DNA from: Cupriavidus oxalaticus
Lineage (GTDB): Bacteria > Pseudomonadota > Gammaproteobacteria > Burkholderiales > Burkholderiaceae
Assembly (NCBI RefSeq): GCF_016894385.1
Contig: NZ_CP069812.1
Location: forward strand, 3,286,001-3,350,000
Length of the DNA stretch: 64,000 nt
Direction of reading: 5' to 3'
Below, piece after piece: positions 26,388 through 37,845 of the stretch (its first letter is position 1; each line of letters opens with the position of its first letter). The position numbers and the translations under genes were made by a program. A model generated the notes under the pieces. It was given only the letters and a program-made list of their open reading frames with translations, made no database searches and had not been told where the DNA came from.

Positions 26388-27350
26388 TCAGAGACGGTGC
26401 AGGACCACTTCAATCACAAAGCGGCTGCCGACATAGGCCAGCAGCAGGATGCCGAACGAGGCGATGACCCAGCGCAGCGCCACCTTGCCGCGCCAGCCGC
26501 GGAAGATGCGCCCGGCCAGGATGCCGCCGAACATGGCCCACGAGATCAGCGCGAACACCGTCTTGTGGTCCATGCGGAAGGCGCGGCCGAACAGTTCTTC
26601 GGAGAACAGCAGGCCCGAGCCGATCGTCAGCGTCAGCAGCACGAAGCCGGCGCCGATCAGGCGGAACAGCAGCTTCTCCAGTGTCAGCAGCGGCGGCAGC
26701 AGGTCCAGCCAGCGGCCCAGCCACTGGCTGGGTTGCGTGGCCCTGGCCTCGGCCGGCCGTGCCGGTGCGTGGCGGAAACCGTGCAGCCGGCGCTCGGCCA
26801 GCAGCATCAGGAAGGCATGGAACGCCGCCAGCGTGAACAGCCCGTACGCCACGTTGGCGATGATGAAATGCAGCTTGAACAGCGGCTGCGCCGCATAGCC
26901 CAGGATCTGCGAGCCGGGAAAGGCCAGGGGCATCAGGCTGGCAACCAGCGCCACCGGGATCACAATCAGCCCGAGCCCGGCCAGCGAGAAGAAGAAGCTT
27001 TCGATCCAGTAGATGCCCACGCCCAGCCACAGCATGGCCGACAGCGCGAAGGCAAAGCCGAACACCATGCGCTCGGCCGGGAAGATGGTTTCGTGCAGCA
27101 GCATGCCGTGGCTGGCCAGCGCCGCCAGCATCAGCACGTGCCACCAGGCCGGCCGGCCCTCGCCGTGCGCGCCGCCCGCCGGTGGCAATGCGCTGCCGGG
27201 GCCGCCGGCGACCAGCACGGCCGAGGCCGCGCCGCCGGCTGGTCCCGCCTTGGCGGCGGTGGAGGCAACGCCGGCATGGCGCGTGGCCCAGCCGTGCCAG
27301 GCCAGGCCGCAATAGAGAAGTGCCGTCAGGGCATACAGTACAATGACCAT
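26388..27350 (-). CDS. CcsA/YpjD-like cytochrome c biogenesis membrane protein
   Basis: 320 aa with about eight membrane segments and the heme-handling type motifs of the CcsA family: FAFALSAMLWLGVGIYW, LKLHFIIANVAYGLFTLAAFH (the conserved H), then KTVFALISWAMFGG with a WAMFG end. It leads the pilSR operon on the minus strand and is divergent from ffh. The exact role (heme transport or assembly) is inferred from the family; a YpjD/HemX label is also possible. Confidence 0.75.
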   Translation of the reverse strand: MVIVLYALTALLYCGLAWHGWATRHAGVASTAAKAGPAGGAASAVLVAGGPGSALPPAGGAHGEGRPAWWHVLMLAALASHGMLLHETIFPAERMVFGFAFALSAMLWLGVGIYWIESFFFSLAGLGLIVIPVALVASLMPLAFPGSQILGYAAQPLFKLHFIIANVAYGLFTLAAFHAFLMLLAERRLHGFRHAPARPAEARATQPSQWLGRWLDLLPPLLTLEKLLFRLIGAGFVLLTLTIGSGLLFSEELFGRAFRMDHKTVFALISWAMFGGILAGRIFRGWRGKVALRWVIASFGILLLAYVGSRFVIEVVLHRL

Positions 27351-27479
27351 TTGCGCAGTTTACCTTAGTGCCCACGGACGGTGGCGGCCGGTTGAACCGG
27401 TGCTCCAGCGCCGCAACAGGCACGGGCCTGCCCCGATTCCAGACCGAGCTCCTGCTCCGATATCCCCCCGATTCCTGCC

Positions 27480-28874
27480 ATGCTGGACAATCTCACTCAA
27501 CGCCTGGCGCGTGTGGTCAAGACCATGCGCGGCGAGGCGCGCCTGACCGAGGCCAACACCGCCGAGATGCTGCGCGAAGTGCGCCTTGCCATGCTCGAAG
27601 CCGACGTGGCCCTGCCGGTCGTGCGCGAATTCATCGCCCGCGTCAAGGAAAAGGCGCTGGGCGAGGATGTGATCACCAGCCTCACGCCGGGCCAGGCGCT
27701 GGTCGGCGTGGTCCAGCGCGAGCTGACCTCGGTCATCGGCGGCGCCGAGGCCGCCGGCGGCAACAATAAGGAAGCCGAGCTGAACCTGAACGTGCAGCCG
27801 CCCGCCATCATCCTGATGGCCGGCCTGCAAGGTGCCGGCAAGACCACAACGGTCGGCAAGCTGGCCAAGTGGCTCAAGGAAAACAAGAAGAAGAAGGTGC
27901 TGACGGTCTCCTGCGACGTCTACCGCCCCGCCGCCATCGCCCAGCTGAAGACCGTTTCCGAGCAGGTCGGTGCTGACTTCTTCCCGTCGCAGCCGGACCA
28001 GAAGCCGGTCGAGATCGCCCGCGCCGCGGTGGACTGGGCGCGCAAGCATTACCACGACGTTCTGATCGTCGATACGGCCGGCCGCCTGGGTATCGACGAG
28101 GCGATGATGCAGGAAATCGCCGCGCTGCACGCCGAGCTGAAGCCGGCTGAGACGCTGTTCGTGGTCGACGCCATGCTCGGCCAGGACGCGGTCAACACCG
28201 CCAAGGCCTTCAACGACACCCTGCCGCTGACCGGCGTGGTGCTGACCAAGCTGGATGGCGACGCGCGCGGCGGTGCCGCGCTGTCGGTGCGCCATATCAC
28301 CGGCCGCCCGATCAAGTTCGTCGGCGTCGGCGAAAAGCTGGACGGGCTCGAGCCGTTCTTCCCCGACCGCATGGCCCAGCGCATCCTGGGCATGGGCGAC
28401 ATCATGGCGCTGGTCGAGGAAGCCCAGCGCGGTGTCGACATGGAAGCGGCCGAGAAGCTGGCCAAGAAGATCAAGAAGACCGGCGATTTCGACCTGGAAG
28501 ACTTCAAGGCGCAGATCGGCCAGATGAAGAAGATGGGCGGCATGGCCAGCCTGGTCGACAAGCTGCCGGCGCAGTTCGCCCAGCAGGCGCAGGGCGCCAA
28601 CATGGACCAGGCCGAGAAGCAGGTGGCCCGCATGGAAGGCATCATCAACAGCATGACGCCGGCCGAGCGCGCCAAGCCCGACCTGATCAAGGCCAGCCGC
28701 AAGCGCCGCATTGCCGCCGGTGCCGGCGTGCCGGTTCAGGAAGTCAACCGCCTGCTGAACCAGTTCGACCAGATGCAATCCATGATGAAAAAGCTCAAGG
28801 GTGGCGGCATGATGAAGATGATGCGCCAGATGGGCGCGATGAAGGGCGGCATGAAGGGCCTCTTCAATCGTTGA
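27480..28874 (+). CDS. ffh: Signal recognition particle protein Ffh
   Basis: 464 aa GTPase that binds 4.5S RNA and hands membrane proteins to FtsY. NG domain: helical N part, G1 GLQGAGKTTTVGKLA, DVYRPAAI, G3 DTAGRLG, G4 TKLDGDARGG. The methionine-rich M domain ends with GGGMMKMMRQMGAMKGGMKG, which grips signal peptides and RNA. Length is normal. Confidence 0.97.
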   Translation: MLDNLTQRLARVVKTMRGEARLTEANTAEMLREVRLAMLEADVALPVVREFIARVKEKALGEDVITSLTPGQALVGVVQRELTSVIGGAEAAGGNNKEAELNLNVQPPAIILMAGLQGAGKTTTVGKLAKWLKENKKKKVLTVSCDVYRPAAIAQLKTVSEQVGADFFPSQPDQKPVEIARAAVDWARKHYHDVLIVDTAGRLGIDEAMMQEIAALHAELKPAETLFVVDAMLGQDAVNTAKAFNDTLPLTGVVLTKLDGDARGGAALSVRHITGRPIKFVGVGEKLDGLEPFFPDRMAQRILGMGDIMALVEEAQRGVDMEAAEKLAKKIKKTGDFDLEDFKAQIGQMKKMGGMASLVDKLPAQFAQQAQGANMDQAEKQVARMEGIINSMTPAERAKPDLIKASRKRRIAAGAGVPVQEVNRLLNQFDQMQSMMKKLKGGGMMKMMRQMGAMKGGMKGLFNR

Positions 28875-28902
28875 GCCCGGGCAAGAGAACAGGAACGACA
28901 TC

Positions 28903-29445
28903 ATGATGAGCGCCGTACAGGCCCGCGAACTGTGGGCCAACTCCGAAGAAATCGTCTCGGCCGAGGAAGTCCAGGCCTCGCTGGACCGCATGGCCGCCGA
29001 GATCACCGCCAAGATGGGCGATGCCTTCCCGCTGGTGCTGTCCGTGATGGGCGGCGCGGTGGTGTTCACCGGCATGCTGCTGCCCAAGCTGGCGTTCCCG
29101 CTGGAGTTCGACTACATCCACCTCTCGCGCTACAACAACAAGACCGTTGGCGGCGAGATGCAGTGGCGCGTGGCCCCGCGCGAATCGGTCAAGGACCGCG
29201 TGGTGCTGGTGCTGGACGACATCCTGGATGAAGGCGAGACCATGGCCGCGATCCGCGAGCGCATCATGGACATGGGCGCCAGGGAATTCCACGCCGCGGT
29301 GCTCTGCGAGAAGACGCTGAGCAAACCCAAGCCCATGCATCCGGACTTCTGCGGCTTTGCGGTGCCGGATCGCTATGTGTTCGGGTGCGGGATGGATGCC
29401 AAGGGGTATTGGCGGAATCTGGGCGCGATCCGGGCGCTGGTTTGA
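28903..29445 (+). CDS. hpt: Hypoxanthine-guanine phosphoribosyltransferase
   Basis: 180 aa purine salvage enzyme that makes IMP and GMP. The PRPP-binding loop VVLVLDDILDEGETMAAIRE is clear, with DYIHLSRYNNKTVGGE as the flexible loop region. Second in the plus-strand ffh transcript, 28 bp behind ffh. Confidence 0.9.
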   Translation: MMSAVQARELWANSEEIVSAEEVQASLDRMAAEITAKMGDAFPLVLSVMGGAVVFTGMLLPKLAFPLEFDYIHLSRYNNKTVGGEMQWRVAPRESVKDRVVLVLDDILDEGETMAAIRERIMDMGAREFHAAVLCEKTLSKPKPMHPDFCGFAVPDRYVFGCGMDAKGYWRNLGAIRALV

Positions 29446-29469
29446 TTTTGCTGTCCTGATGGTTTTCTC

Positions 29470-29493
29470 CCCTCTCCCGCAAGCGGGAGAGGG
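29470..29493. terminator. GC-rich hairpin between convergent hpt and lysE
   Basis: Stem CCCTCTCCCGC with GCGGGAGAGGG around AA. It separates the convergent hpt and lysE genes and could end both transcripts. It is the same repeat family as 18128-18153. Confidence 0.55.
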
Positions 29494-29529
29494 AGCACGC
29501 AATCCGTTCGTGACGCGAGGTCACATCGT

Positions 29530-30153
29530 TTACGCCTGGTGCGACCCCAAAATCGGCCACAGCGACGCCAGCAGCAACACCGCCATCCCGATATTGAACG
29601 CGCGCAGCACCCGCGGCCTTGCCAGCCAGCGCCGCAGCGCCGAGCCGCATAACGCCCACATCGCCACGCTGGGCAGGTTCACCACCCCGAAGATCCCGGC
29701 CAGCAGCAGCACGTTGAGCCACAGGTTGCCGTGCAGCACATAGGTGCTGCACGCGCCCACGGCCATCACCCACGCCTTGGGATTGACCCACTGGAACGCC
29801 GCCGCGGCCCAGAAGCCCATCGGCCGCGCCACCTGCCGGTCCTGCACGCCGCCGGCCGTGGCGAGCTTCCACGCCAGCCAGACCAGGTAGACCGTCGCCA
29901 CCACGCGCAGCACCTGCCAGGTCCACGGGAAGGCGTGGAACAGGGACCCCAGCCCCAGCCCGACCAGCCCCACCATCAGCGCAAAGCCGATGCTGACGCC
30001 GAGCAGGTGCGGCACCGTGCGCAAGAACCCGAAGTTCACGCCGGAAGCCAGCAGCATCGTGTTATTCGGACCGGGCGTGATCGACGACACCAGCGCAAAA
30101 CCGGCAAAAGCGGCAAAGACACCGGTGCCGGCGGCGAGTTGGGATACTTCCAT
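29530..30153 (-). CDS. LysE/RhtB-family exporter
   Basis: 207 aa integral membrane protein with about six segments. Family motif SSITPGPNNTMLLASGVNFG near residue 24 is characteristic of LysE-type amino acid or small-metabolite exporters. Convergent with hpt. Substrate unknown. Confidence 0.9.
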   Translation of the reverse strand: MEVSQLAAGTGVFAAFAGFALVSSITPGPNNTMLLASGVNFGFLRTVPHLLGVSIGFALMVGLVGLGLGSLFHAFPWTWQVLRVVATVYLVWLAWKLATAGGVQDRQVARPMGFWAAAAFQWVNPKAWVMAVGACSTYVLHGNLWLNVLLLAGIFGVVNLPSVAMWALCGSALRRWLARPRVLRAFNIGMAVLLLASLWPILGSHQA

Positions 30154-30252
30154 GACTGACTCCAGGGGCGTTCAGGGAATCAGTCTACGGTCAGTCAGCG
30201 GTACAGTACCGGTACACTTTTTCAGCAAATTGCCGATACAGGACCGGCGCGG

Positions 30253-31182
30253 TCAGCCTTCGCTGCGATATGGCCGCTCGCGCAGCCACTTGGTCGCAAT
30301 CCACTTCTCGCCCGCCGCCACCGGCAGACCGGCATGCAGCGTGCGCTCGTCCAGGGCGCCGTCCGGCAGCAGGTAGCTGAAGTAGACCGCGTTGCCCTTT
30401 ACCGGCGCCACTTCCAGCCCCACGCGCGGGAACGCGGTGGCGCCGCCGGCCTCGGGTGTGTTCAGGTAGATCACCAGCGTGGCGATGCGCTGGCCGCCAA
30501 CGGTCAGCTGGCGTGCCTCGCCCGGCCGTTGCGGATTGAAGAAATCGAAATGCGGCTGGTATTCGCCACCGGGCTTGTAGTTGAGGATCTGCAAGCCTTC
30601 GCCGTGCTCGGCCGGCACGCCGGTGACCGCGGCGATGCGCGCCTCGATGCGTTCGATCAGCGCATGCTCGCCCACCTGGAACATGGCGCCCATGCTGGTG
30701 CGGGCGTCGATCAGGTTCTCGTCGCCGGTGTCGGGATTGACCACCGGCGAGCGTGCCAGCCGGCCGCGCGACAGCGCCACCAGCGCGTCGCATTCTTCGG
30801 CGCTCAGCAGCTGCTGGTACAGCCGGATCTGCGGCGAGGCGAGCCGGAACAGGATCGGCACCTGGCGGTCGCCGCCGTCGGCCACATAAGCCGCCGGGCG
30901 TGCCGAGGGACCGGACGCGGCCCCTGCCACGGCCTTGGCCTGCGGGGCTGCTGCGCGTGCCGGCGCCTGCTTGTCCCGGCTGGCCGGCGCGATGCCGCCA
31001 CCGAACGCCGCCGCCACGGCCCGGCGCGCAAAGGCGTCGTCATAGCCCGAACGCAGCATCGACAGCACCAGCGCATCGGCACCAAAGCCCTGCGCGACAT
31101 GCCGCGCCAGCCATTGCTCCAGCTCGGGCGAGGATTCGGTATAGCCGGCCTTGCCGCCGGCAACGGATGCTTCGCGGATCAT
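30253..31182 (-). CDS. 2OG-Fe(II) oxygenase, prolyl-4-hydroxylase-like
   Basis: 309 aa from ATG 31182. The C-terminal P4H fold has YQPHFDFFN (HxD iron ligands), YLNTPEAGGATAFPRVG, TLHAGLPVAAGEKWIATKW (distal His and the 2-oxoglutarate-binding Lys). The N-terminal 100 residues are Ala-rich and carry a helical segment. Overlaps the lytic transglycosylase by ATGA. Substrate unknown; procollagen-like targets are not expected. Confidence 0.85.
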   Translation of the reverse strand: MIREASVAGGKAGYTESSPELEQWLARHVAQGFGADALVLSMLRSGYDDAFARRAVAAAFGGGIAPASRDKQAPARAAAPQAKAVAGAASGPSARPAAYVADGGDRQVPILFRLASPQIRLYQQLLSAEECDALVALSRGRLARSPVVNPDTGDENLIDARTSMGAMFQVGEHALIERIEARIAAVTGVPAEHGEGLQILNYKPGGEYQPHFDFFNPQRPGEARQLTVGGQRIATLVIYLNTPEAGGATAFPRVGLEVAPVKGNAVYFSYLLPDGALDERTLHAGLPVAAGEKWIATKWLRERPYRSEG

Positions 31183-31919
31183 GACGGGTTGGCGACGCGG
31201 CGCGGCGAGAAAGGGTTGCGTTCGGGCGGGTCGGACGGCAGCGCACGCGGGGCGCGTGCGGGTGCATTGTCCGGATCGCCGGCGACGGTGACCGAGGCTT
31301 CGGAGTACTGCCAGCGCTTCCACGCCGCCAGCACGGCATTGGGATACTCGGGGCGGCCGCGGCTGCCGTTGTAGCGGCCCAGCGCCAGGTACAGGTCGCC
31401 CTGCTCGCGGTCGAGGTAGTAGCGCAGGATGGTGCAGCCGTAGCGCAGATTGCTCTGCAGGTGGAACAGCTTGCGCGGGTCGTTGTCGCCGATGGCGCGG
31501 ACCCAGAACGGCATCACCTGCATCAGCCCGCGCGCGCCGGCCGAGCTGATCGCGTACTTGCGGAAATTGCTCTCGACCTGGACCAGGCCCAGCACCAGCG
31601 CGGGCTCCAGCCCGGCACGCTTGGCCTCGTAGTAGGCGACTTCGATCAGTTCCACGCGCACCTGCGGCTCGGGGATGCGCGTGGCCAGGCGCGAAGACAT
31701 TTCGCCCAGCCACTTCAGGTAAGCCAGGCGCTCGCCGCCGGATGCAAAGACCGGCCGCGTGGGCCGGTCGTCTGCAATCGCCGCGGCCAGCGCGCCGCGC
31801 ACGGAATCTGCCAGGTCTTCTTCCTTCTGCGCGCCGGCATGCACTGCCGCCGCGGCCAGCGCCAGCAGCAGCCCGCCGGCAAGGCGGCGGGCGGCGGGCA
31901 TTGCGCGGGCGGCGCGCAT
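31179..31919 (-). CDS. Lytic transglycosylase (SLT-like)
   Basis: 246 aa secreted enzyme with signal peptide ending near AAVHAGAQ. SLT domain: VQVESNFRKYAISSAGARGL (catalytic Glu in VESNF), MQVMPFWVRAIG and LALGRYNGSRGRPEYPNAV. Cleaves peptidoglycan strands. Follows proS on the minus strand by 5 bp and overlaps the P4H-like gene. Confidence 0.9.
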   Translation of the reverse strand: MRAARAMPAARRLAGGLLLALAAAAVHAGAQKEEDLADSVRGALAAAIADDRPTRPVFASGGERLAYLKWLGEMSSRLATRIPEPQVRVELIEVAYYEAKRAGLEPALVLGLVQVESNFRKYAISSAGARGLMQVMPFWVRAIGDNDPRKLFHLQSNLRYGCTILRYYLDREQGDLYLALGRYNGSRGRPEYPNAVLAAWKRWQYSEASVTVAGDPDNAPARAPRALPSDPPERNPFSPRRVANPS

Positions 31920-31924
31920 CGGGC

Positions 31925-33646
31925 TCAGTTCGCCAGCTGGTTGCGCACGTGGCTGACCACGTCGGCCACGCTGACCGCGGTGGCCTGTGCGTCACGCCGG
32001 CCCTGGTACTCGACCTTGCCTTCCTTCAGGCCGCGGTCGCCCACCACCACGCGGTGCGGCACGCCGATCAGTTCCCAGTCGGCGAACATCACGCCCGGAC
32101 GCTCGCCGCGGTCGTCGATGATGACGTCGACGCCGGCAGCCAGCAGCTCGGCGTGGATACGGTCGGCCTCGGCCTTGACGGCCTCGGAGCGGTCGTAGCC
32201 CACCGGGCAGATCACCACCTCGAACGGCGCGATCGCCGCCGGCCAGATGATGCCGCGCTCATCGAAGTTCTGCTCGATCGCCGCGCCCAGGATACGGGTG
32301 ACGCCGATGCCGTAGCAGCCCATCTGCATCGGCTGGGTCTTGCCGTTCTCGTCGAGGAAGGTGGCGTTCATCGATTCCGAGTAACGCGTGCCCAGCATGA
32401 ACACGTGGCCCACCTCGATGCCGCGGCAGATCTCCAGCGTGCCCTGGCCGTCCGGCGAGGCATCGCCCGCCACCACGTTGCGCAGGTCGGCCACGATCGG
32501 CTCGGGCAGGTCGCGGCCCCAGTTGACGCCGGTGAAGTGATAGTCGCGGTAGTTGGCGCCGCAGACAAAGTCGCTCATGTTGGCGACGGTGCGGTCGGCG
32601 ACCACCTTGACCGGCTTCTTCATGTCGATCGGGCCGAGATAGCCCGGGGGCGAGCCGAAGGCGTCGACGATCTCGTTCTCGGTGGCAAAGCGGAAGTCGG
32701 CCAGCCCCGGCACCTTGGAGGCCTTGACCTCGTTCAGCTCATGGTCGGCGCGGATCAGCAGCAGCCAGATCTGGGCGCCGGCCTCGCTGTCCGTGGCCAG
32801 CACGATCGACTTGACGTTGGTCTCCAGCGGGATGTTCAGGAATTCGGCCACCTGCTCGCACTTGACCTTCTCCGGGGTGAAGGTCTTGACCAGGTCTTGC
32901 TTTGGGGCGGCGCGCTCCGCCAGCAGCGGCAGCGCCTCGGCGGCCTCCATGTTGGCGGCGTAGGCCGAGGTCGGGCAGTAGACGATGGCGTCTTCGCCGG
33001 TATCGGCGATCACGTGGAACTCATGCGAACCCGAACCGCCGATGGCACCGTTGTCGGCCGCCACCGCGCGGAACTCCAGCCCGAAGCGGCTGAAGATGCG
33101 CACGTAGGCGTCGTACATGTTCTCGTACGACTTGCGCAGGCCGTCGGTGTCGCGGTCGAAGGAATAGGCGTCCTTCATGGTGAACTCGCGGCCGCGCATG
33201 ATGCCGAAGCGCGGCCGGCGCTCGTCGCGGAACTTGGTCTGGATCTGGTAGAAATTGAGCGGCAGCTGCTTGTAGCTGCGGATCTCGCTGCGGGCGATGT
33301 CGGTCACCACCTCTTCCGAGGTCGGCTGCACGGCGAAGTCGCGCTCATGGCGGTCCTTCAGGCGCAGCAGCTCGGGGCCCATCTTGTCCCAGCGGCCGGT
33401 CTCCTGCCACAGCTCGGCCGGCTGGATCACCGGCATGGACATTTCCACCGCGCCGGCGCGGTTCATTTCCTCGCGCACGATGTTCTCCACCTTGCGGATC
33501 ACGCGCAGGCCGATCGGCATGTAGGTGTAGATGCCGGCGCCCAGCTTCTTGATCATGCCGGCGCGCATCATCAGTTTGTGCGACACGATTTCCGCGTCGG
33601 CGGGCGCTTCCTTGAGGGTGGAAATGAAGAATTGCGAGGCTTTCAT
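31925..33646 (-). CDS. proS: Prolyl-tRNA synthetase
   Basis: 573 aa from ATG 33646 ([20 protein letters not shown]). Class II synthetase: motif 2 [20 protein letters not shown] with DAYSFD, the editing domain at about residues 230-400, motif 3 [17 protein letters not shown]. An upstream ATG at 33757 is rejected because its extension does not match the family. Charges tRNA-Pro, one copy of which is at 39666. Confidence 0.97.
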   Translation of the reverse strand: MKASQFFISTLKEAPADAEIVSHKLMMRAGMIKKLGAGIYTYMPIGLRVIRKVENIVREEMNRAGAVEMSMPVIQPAELWQETGRWDKMGPELLRLKDRHERDFAVQPTSEEVVTDIARSEIRSYKQLPLNFYQIQTKFRDERRPRFGIMRGREFTMKDAYSFDRDTDGLRKSYENMYDAYVRIFSRFGLEFRAVAADNGAIGGSGSHEFHVIADTGEDAIVYCPTSAYAANMEAAEALPLLAERAAPKQDLVKTFTPEKVKCEQVAEFLNIPLETNVKSIVLATDSEAGAQIWLLLIRADHELNEVKASKVPGLADFRFATENEIVDAFGSPPGYLGPIDMKKPVKVVADRTVANMSDFVCGANYRDYHFTGVNWGRDLPEPIVADLRNVVAGDASPDGQGTLEICRGIEVGHVFMLGTRYSESMNATFLDENGKTQPMQMGCYGIGVTRILGAAIEQNFDERGIIWPAAIAPFEVVICPVGYDRSEAVKAEADRIHAELLAAGVDVIIDDRGERPGVMFADWELIGVPHRVVVGDRGLKEGKVEYQGRRDAQATAVSVADVVSHVRNQLAN

Positions 33647-33789
33647 CCGTAGCTTTCTCTCGAGGCCGCAACGCCTGCCCGGCCAATTCCGGGAGCGGCG
33701 GCACTGATTTGTCGCGCACGCGCCTGAAACTGCCCTTCTGCTCGGGAAAACCAGCATCCCCCCGCCAGAGCCCGGCTGCGCGCTTCCTT

Positions 33790-33795
33790 TATAAT
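33790..33795 (+). promoter_or_regulatory. Candidate -10 for rppH
   Basis: A perfect TATAAT 33 bp before the rppH start. No matching -35 is obvious at 17 bp. Confidence 0.4.
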
Positions 33796-33827
33796 CAGCG
33801 TAATTCTAAAGGATTCGAGGTGCAGTC

Positions 33828-34502
33828 ATGCTCGATCGTGAAGGCTTTCGCCCGAACGTCGGCATCATCCTCCTCAACGCACGCAACGAGGTTTTCTGGG
33901 GCAAGCGCATCGGCGAACACTCCTGGCAGTTTCCGCAAGGCGGCATCAAGTACGGCGAAACGCCGGAACAGGCCATGTACCGCGAACTGCATGAGGAAAC
34001 CGGCCTGCTTCCGGAGCACGTCAGGATCGTAGGTCGCACGCGCGACTGGCTGCGTTACGAGGTGCCGGACAAGTTCATCCGCCGCGAGATCCGCGGCCAC
34101 TACAGGGGCCAGAAACAAATCTGGTTCCTGCTCCGCATGGCGGGCAGGGACTGCGATATTCACCTGCGGGCAACCGACCATCCGGAGTTCGACGCCTGGC
34201 GCTGGAGCCACTACTGGGTGCCGCTGGATGCGGTGATCGAATTCAAGCGCGATGTCTACCAGATGGCGCTGACGGAGCTGTCGCGCTTCCTGAACCGGCA
34301 TCCGCGCGCGCCGCTGAGCCCCTATGGCACGCATGCGCACGGCCGCCATGGCGGCGGGCATCGCGGCGTTCCGCCCGCGGTCGCCGGCCAGCCGGCAAAG
34401 CCCGCCGGTGCCGATGGTGGCAGCGCGACGGCGCAAGTCGCCGCGCAAGGGACTGTTTCGCCGGCCGCGCCGGTTACCAACTCACGGAGTACTGATGACT
34501 AG
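33828..34502 (+). CDS. rppH: RNA pyrophosphohydrolase
   Basis: 224 aa. Nudix enzyme that converts 5'-triphosphate RNA to monophosphate for decay. The Nudix box [20 protein letters not shown] plus TGL is intact. The C-terminus extends about 60 residues past the usual end and is rich in Gly, His and Ala ([13 protein letters not shown] and following); this tail overlaps the next gene's start by eight bases. Confidence 0.93.
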   Translation: MLDREGFRPNVGIILLNARNEVFWGKRIGEHSWQFPQGGIKYGETPEQAMYRELHEETGLLPEHVRIVGRTRDWLRYEVPDKFIRREIRGHYRGQKQIWFLLRMAGRDCDIHLRATDHPEFDAWRWSHYWVPLDAVIEFKRDVYQMALTELSRFLNRHPRAPLSPYGTHAHGRHGGGHRGVPPAVAGQPAKPAGADGGSATAQVAAQGTVSPAAPVTNSRSTDD

Positions 34503-35076
34503 TTGCACCGGCCCGGGCCGCCGCGGCGGCCTGACCGCTGCCGGCCTGCTGCTTGCCGCCGCCACCCTGGCGCTGGCGGGCTGCAAGACCACCGGCAAGG
34601 AGATGGCGGAAGAAGAAAGCACCTGGCTCAGCCCCTTCGCGCCCAAGACCTTCGAGGAAGCCAAGGCGATGCTGCCGGCGCCGCCGCAGGATGCCAACCT
34701 GGTGCCGTTCTCGGTGTCCGGCACCGGCACGCTGTCGTTTGCGGTGGACAGCAAGTCGGTCTCGGTGGGCAAGGACAATGTGGTGCGCTACACCGTGGTC
34801 ACCACCAGCCAGAGCGGCGCCCGCAACGTGACCTTCGAAGGCATGCGCTGCGATGCGTTCGAGCGCAAGCTCTACGCCACGCTGCCCAAGGGCGCCACCG
34901 AATGGGTGCCTAACACCAGCGGCTACGGCGAGACCTGGCATCGCATGGAAACCGGCGTGCGCAACGCCTACGCTGCCACGCTGGCCATCGAATTCTTCTG
35001 CGAAGGCCGCACGGTGGCCGGCAAGCCGGAGGACATGGTGCGCGAACTGCAATCGCGTGCGCCCAGCGGACGCTGA
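34495..35076 (+). CDS. CNP1-like family lipoprotein
   Basis: 193 aa from ATG 34495. Lipoprotein signal with lipobox LALAGC near residue 28. The mature part is a CNP1-like family domain ([20 protein letters not shown], then [18 protein letters not shown]). Overlaps rppH by eight bases. Function unknown; associated with surface proteins in betaproteobacteria. Confidence 0.8.
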   Translation: MTSCTGPGRRGGLTAAGLLLAAATLALAGCKTTGKEMAEEESTWLSPFAPKTFEEAKAMLPAPPQDANLVPFSVSGTGTLSFAVDSKSVSVGKDNVVRYTVVTTSQSGARNVTFEGMRCDAFERKLYATLPKGATEWVPNTSGYGETWHRMETGVRNAYAATLAIEFFCEGRTVAGKPEDMVRELQSRAPSGR

Positions 35077-35093
35077 GCCGGGCGGCATCGGGA

Positions 35094-35134
35094 TAAAAAA
35101 ACGGCGGGACTGCCTGGCAGTTCCGCCGTTTTTG
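35094..35134. terminator. Bidirectional terminator between cnp1-like and proB
   Basis: A 13-bp GC-rich stem (CGGCGGGACTGCC with GGCAGTTCCGCCG, one G-T pair) flanked by A and T runs. It lies 17 bp after the lipoprotein gene and 22 bp after proB on the other strand, so it can end both. Confidence 0.85.
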
Positions 35135-35156
35135 TTTAGCTGTTTTCGGTCGCCGC

Positions 35157-36275
35157 TCAGACCAGCACGAGGTTGTCGCGGTGGATCAGCTCAGGCTCGT
35201 TCAGGTGGCCCAGCACCGACTCGATCTCCGACGAAGGCTTGCGCGCGATCAGCCGCGCCTCGGCGCTCGAATAGTTGGTGATGCCGCGCGCCACTTCCCT
35301 GCCCTGCGGGTCGACGCAGGCGATCACCTCGCCGCGGGCGAATTCGCCCTGCACCTCGACCACGCCGATCGGCAGCAGCGACTTGCCGCCGCCGGTCAGC
35401 TTCTCGACCGCGCCGTTGTCGATCACCACGCGCCCGCGCAGCTGCAGGTGGTCGGCCATCCACTGCTTGCGCGCGGTAAGCCGGCCGGTCGGCGCCAGCA
35501 ACTGGGTGCCGATGGCCTCGCCCGCGGCCAGCCGCTCGAGCACGTTGGCCTCGCGCCCGGAGGCGATGATGGTGTGTGCGCCGGACTTGGCGGCGCGCTT
35601 GGCCGCCAGGATCTTGGTCAGCATGCCGCCGCGCCCGATCGAGGTGCCGGCGCCACCGGCCATGGCTTCCAGTTCGGGCGTGCCGGCCATGGCTTCATCC
35701 ACGAACTGCGCCGCCGGATCCTTGCGCGGATCGGCGGTGTACAGGCCGCGCTGGTCGGTGAGGATCACCAGCGCGTCGCCCTCGATCAGGTTGGTGACCA
35801 GCGCGCCGAGCGTGTCGTTGTCGCCGAACTTGATTTCGTCGGTGACCACGGTGTCGTTCTCGTTGATGATCGGCACCACGCCCAGCGACAGCAGCGTCAG
35901 CAGCGTGGAACGCGCATTCAGGTAGCGCTCGCGGTCGGCCAGGTCGGCGTGGGTCAGCAGCACCTGTGCGGTGCGGATGCCGTAGCGCGTGAACTGGCTT
36001 TCATAGACCTGCGCCAGGCCCATCTGGCCGACGGCGGCGGCGGCCTGCAGCTCGTGGATTTCCTTTGGCCGGCGCACCCAGCCCAGGCGCTGCATGCCTT
36101 CGGCGATGGCGCCGGAGCTGACCAGCACCACTTCCTTGCCCGCCACGCGCAGCCTGGCGATCTGCGATGCCCAGCGGGCGATGGCGTCGTGGTCCAGCCC
36201 CTTGCCATCGTTGGTGACCAGGCTGGAGCCGACTTTGACGACGAGGCGCTTTGCCTGCGCGATGACCGATTGCAT
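35157..36275 (-). CDS. proB: Glutamate 5-kinase
   Basis: 372 aa from ATG 36275. Phosphorylates glutamate in the first step of proline synthesis. N-terminal amino-acid kinase domain ([44 protein letters not shown]) and C-terminal PUA domain ([20 protein letters not shown]). Last gene of the rplU-rpmA-obgE-proB transcript, 49 bp after obgE. Confidence 0.95.
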   Translation of the reverse strand: MQSVIAQAKRLVVKVGSSLVTNDGKGLDHDAIARWASQIARLRVAGKEVVLVSSGAIAEGMQRLGWVRRPKEIHELQAAAAVGQMGLAQVYESQFTRYGIRTAQVLLTHADLADRERYLNARSTLLTLLSLGVVPIINENDTVVTDEIKFGDNDTLGALVTNLIEGDALVILTDQRGLYTADPRKDPAAQFVDEAMAGTPELEAMAGGAGTSIGRGGMLTKILAAKRAAKSGAHTIIASGREANVLERLAAGEAIGTQLLAPTGRLTARKQWMADHLQLRGRVVIDNGAVEKLTGGGKSLLPIGVVEVQGEFARGEVIACVDPQGREVARGITNYSSAEARLIARKPSSEIESVLGHLNEPELIHRDNLVLV

Positions 36276-36324
36276 GGCGGGAATCCTGTCTCCGGAATTC
36301 GTTTTTTCAGACCGTTGGTGTTGC

Positions 36325-37479
<1,155 letters not shown>

Positions 37480-37501
37480 TTACTTCGCCAGAAAAGAAAA
37501 A

Positions 37502-37522
37502 GCCCCGCAAGCGTTGCGGGGC
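37502..37522 (-). terminator. Hairpin after rpmA
   Basis: Stem GCCCCGCAA with TTGCGGGGC around GCG, followed on the minus strand by a short U-rich tail. It lies between rpmA and obgE, so it would attenuate transcription into obgE rather than end it absolutely. Confidence 0.65.
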
Positions 37523-37545
37523 CTTTCATCCTGCAAAGGCTGTTA

Positions 37546-37806
37546 TCAGGCCGCCGGGACGACGCTGACTTGCTGCTTCTTGGCAGGGCCCTTGACGGCG
37601 AACTGCACGTGGCCGTCAACCAGGGCGAACAGCGTGTGGTCCTTGCCCACGCCGACGTTGTCGCCGGCATGCACGCGGGTACCGCGCTGGCGGATGATGA
37701 TGCCGCCGGCGTTGATGGCCTGGCCACCAAACACCTTCACGCCCAGACGCTTCGATTCGGAATCACGGCCGTTCCGCGTGGAACCGCCGCCTTTTTTCTG
37801 TGCCAT
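37546..37806 (-). CDS. rpmA: 50S ribosomal protein L27
   Basis: 86 aa; standard length. The N-terminal [20 protein letters not shown] is the classic L27 sequence, which reaches the peptidyl transferase centre. Follows rplU by 39 bp. Confidence 0.97.
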   Translation of the reverse strand: MAQKKGGGSTRNGRDSESKRLGVKVFGGQAINAGGIIIRQRGTRVHAGDNVGVGKDHTLFALVDGHVQFAVKGPAKKQQVSVVPAA

Positions 37807-37845
37807 GTCTTACTCCTGTCGCTTTACCGGATTACGCTCGATCGA

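Noticed and set aside
30253-31995. A single 580-codon minus frame across P4H and SLT
   Set aside because: Its front half is an out-of-frame shadow of the lytic transglycosylase; the real P4H starts at 31182.
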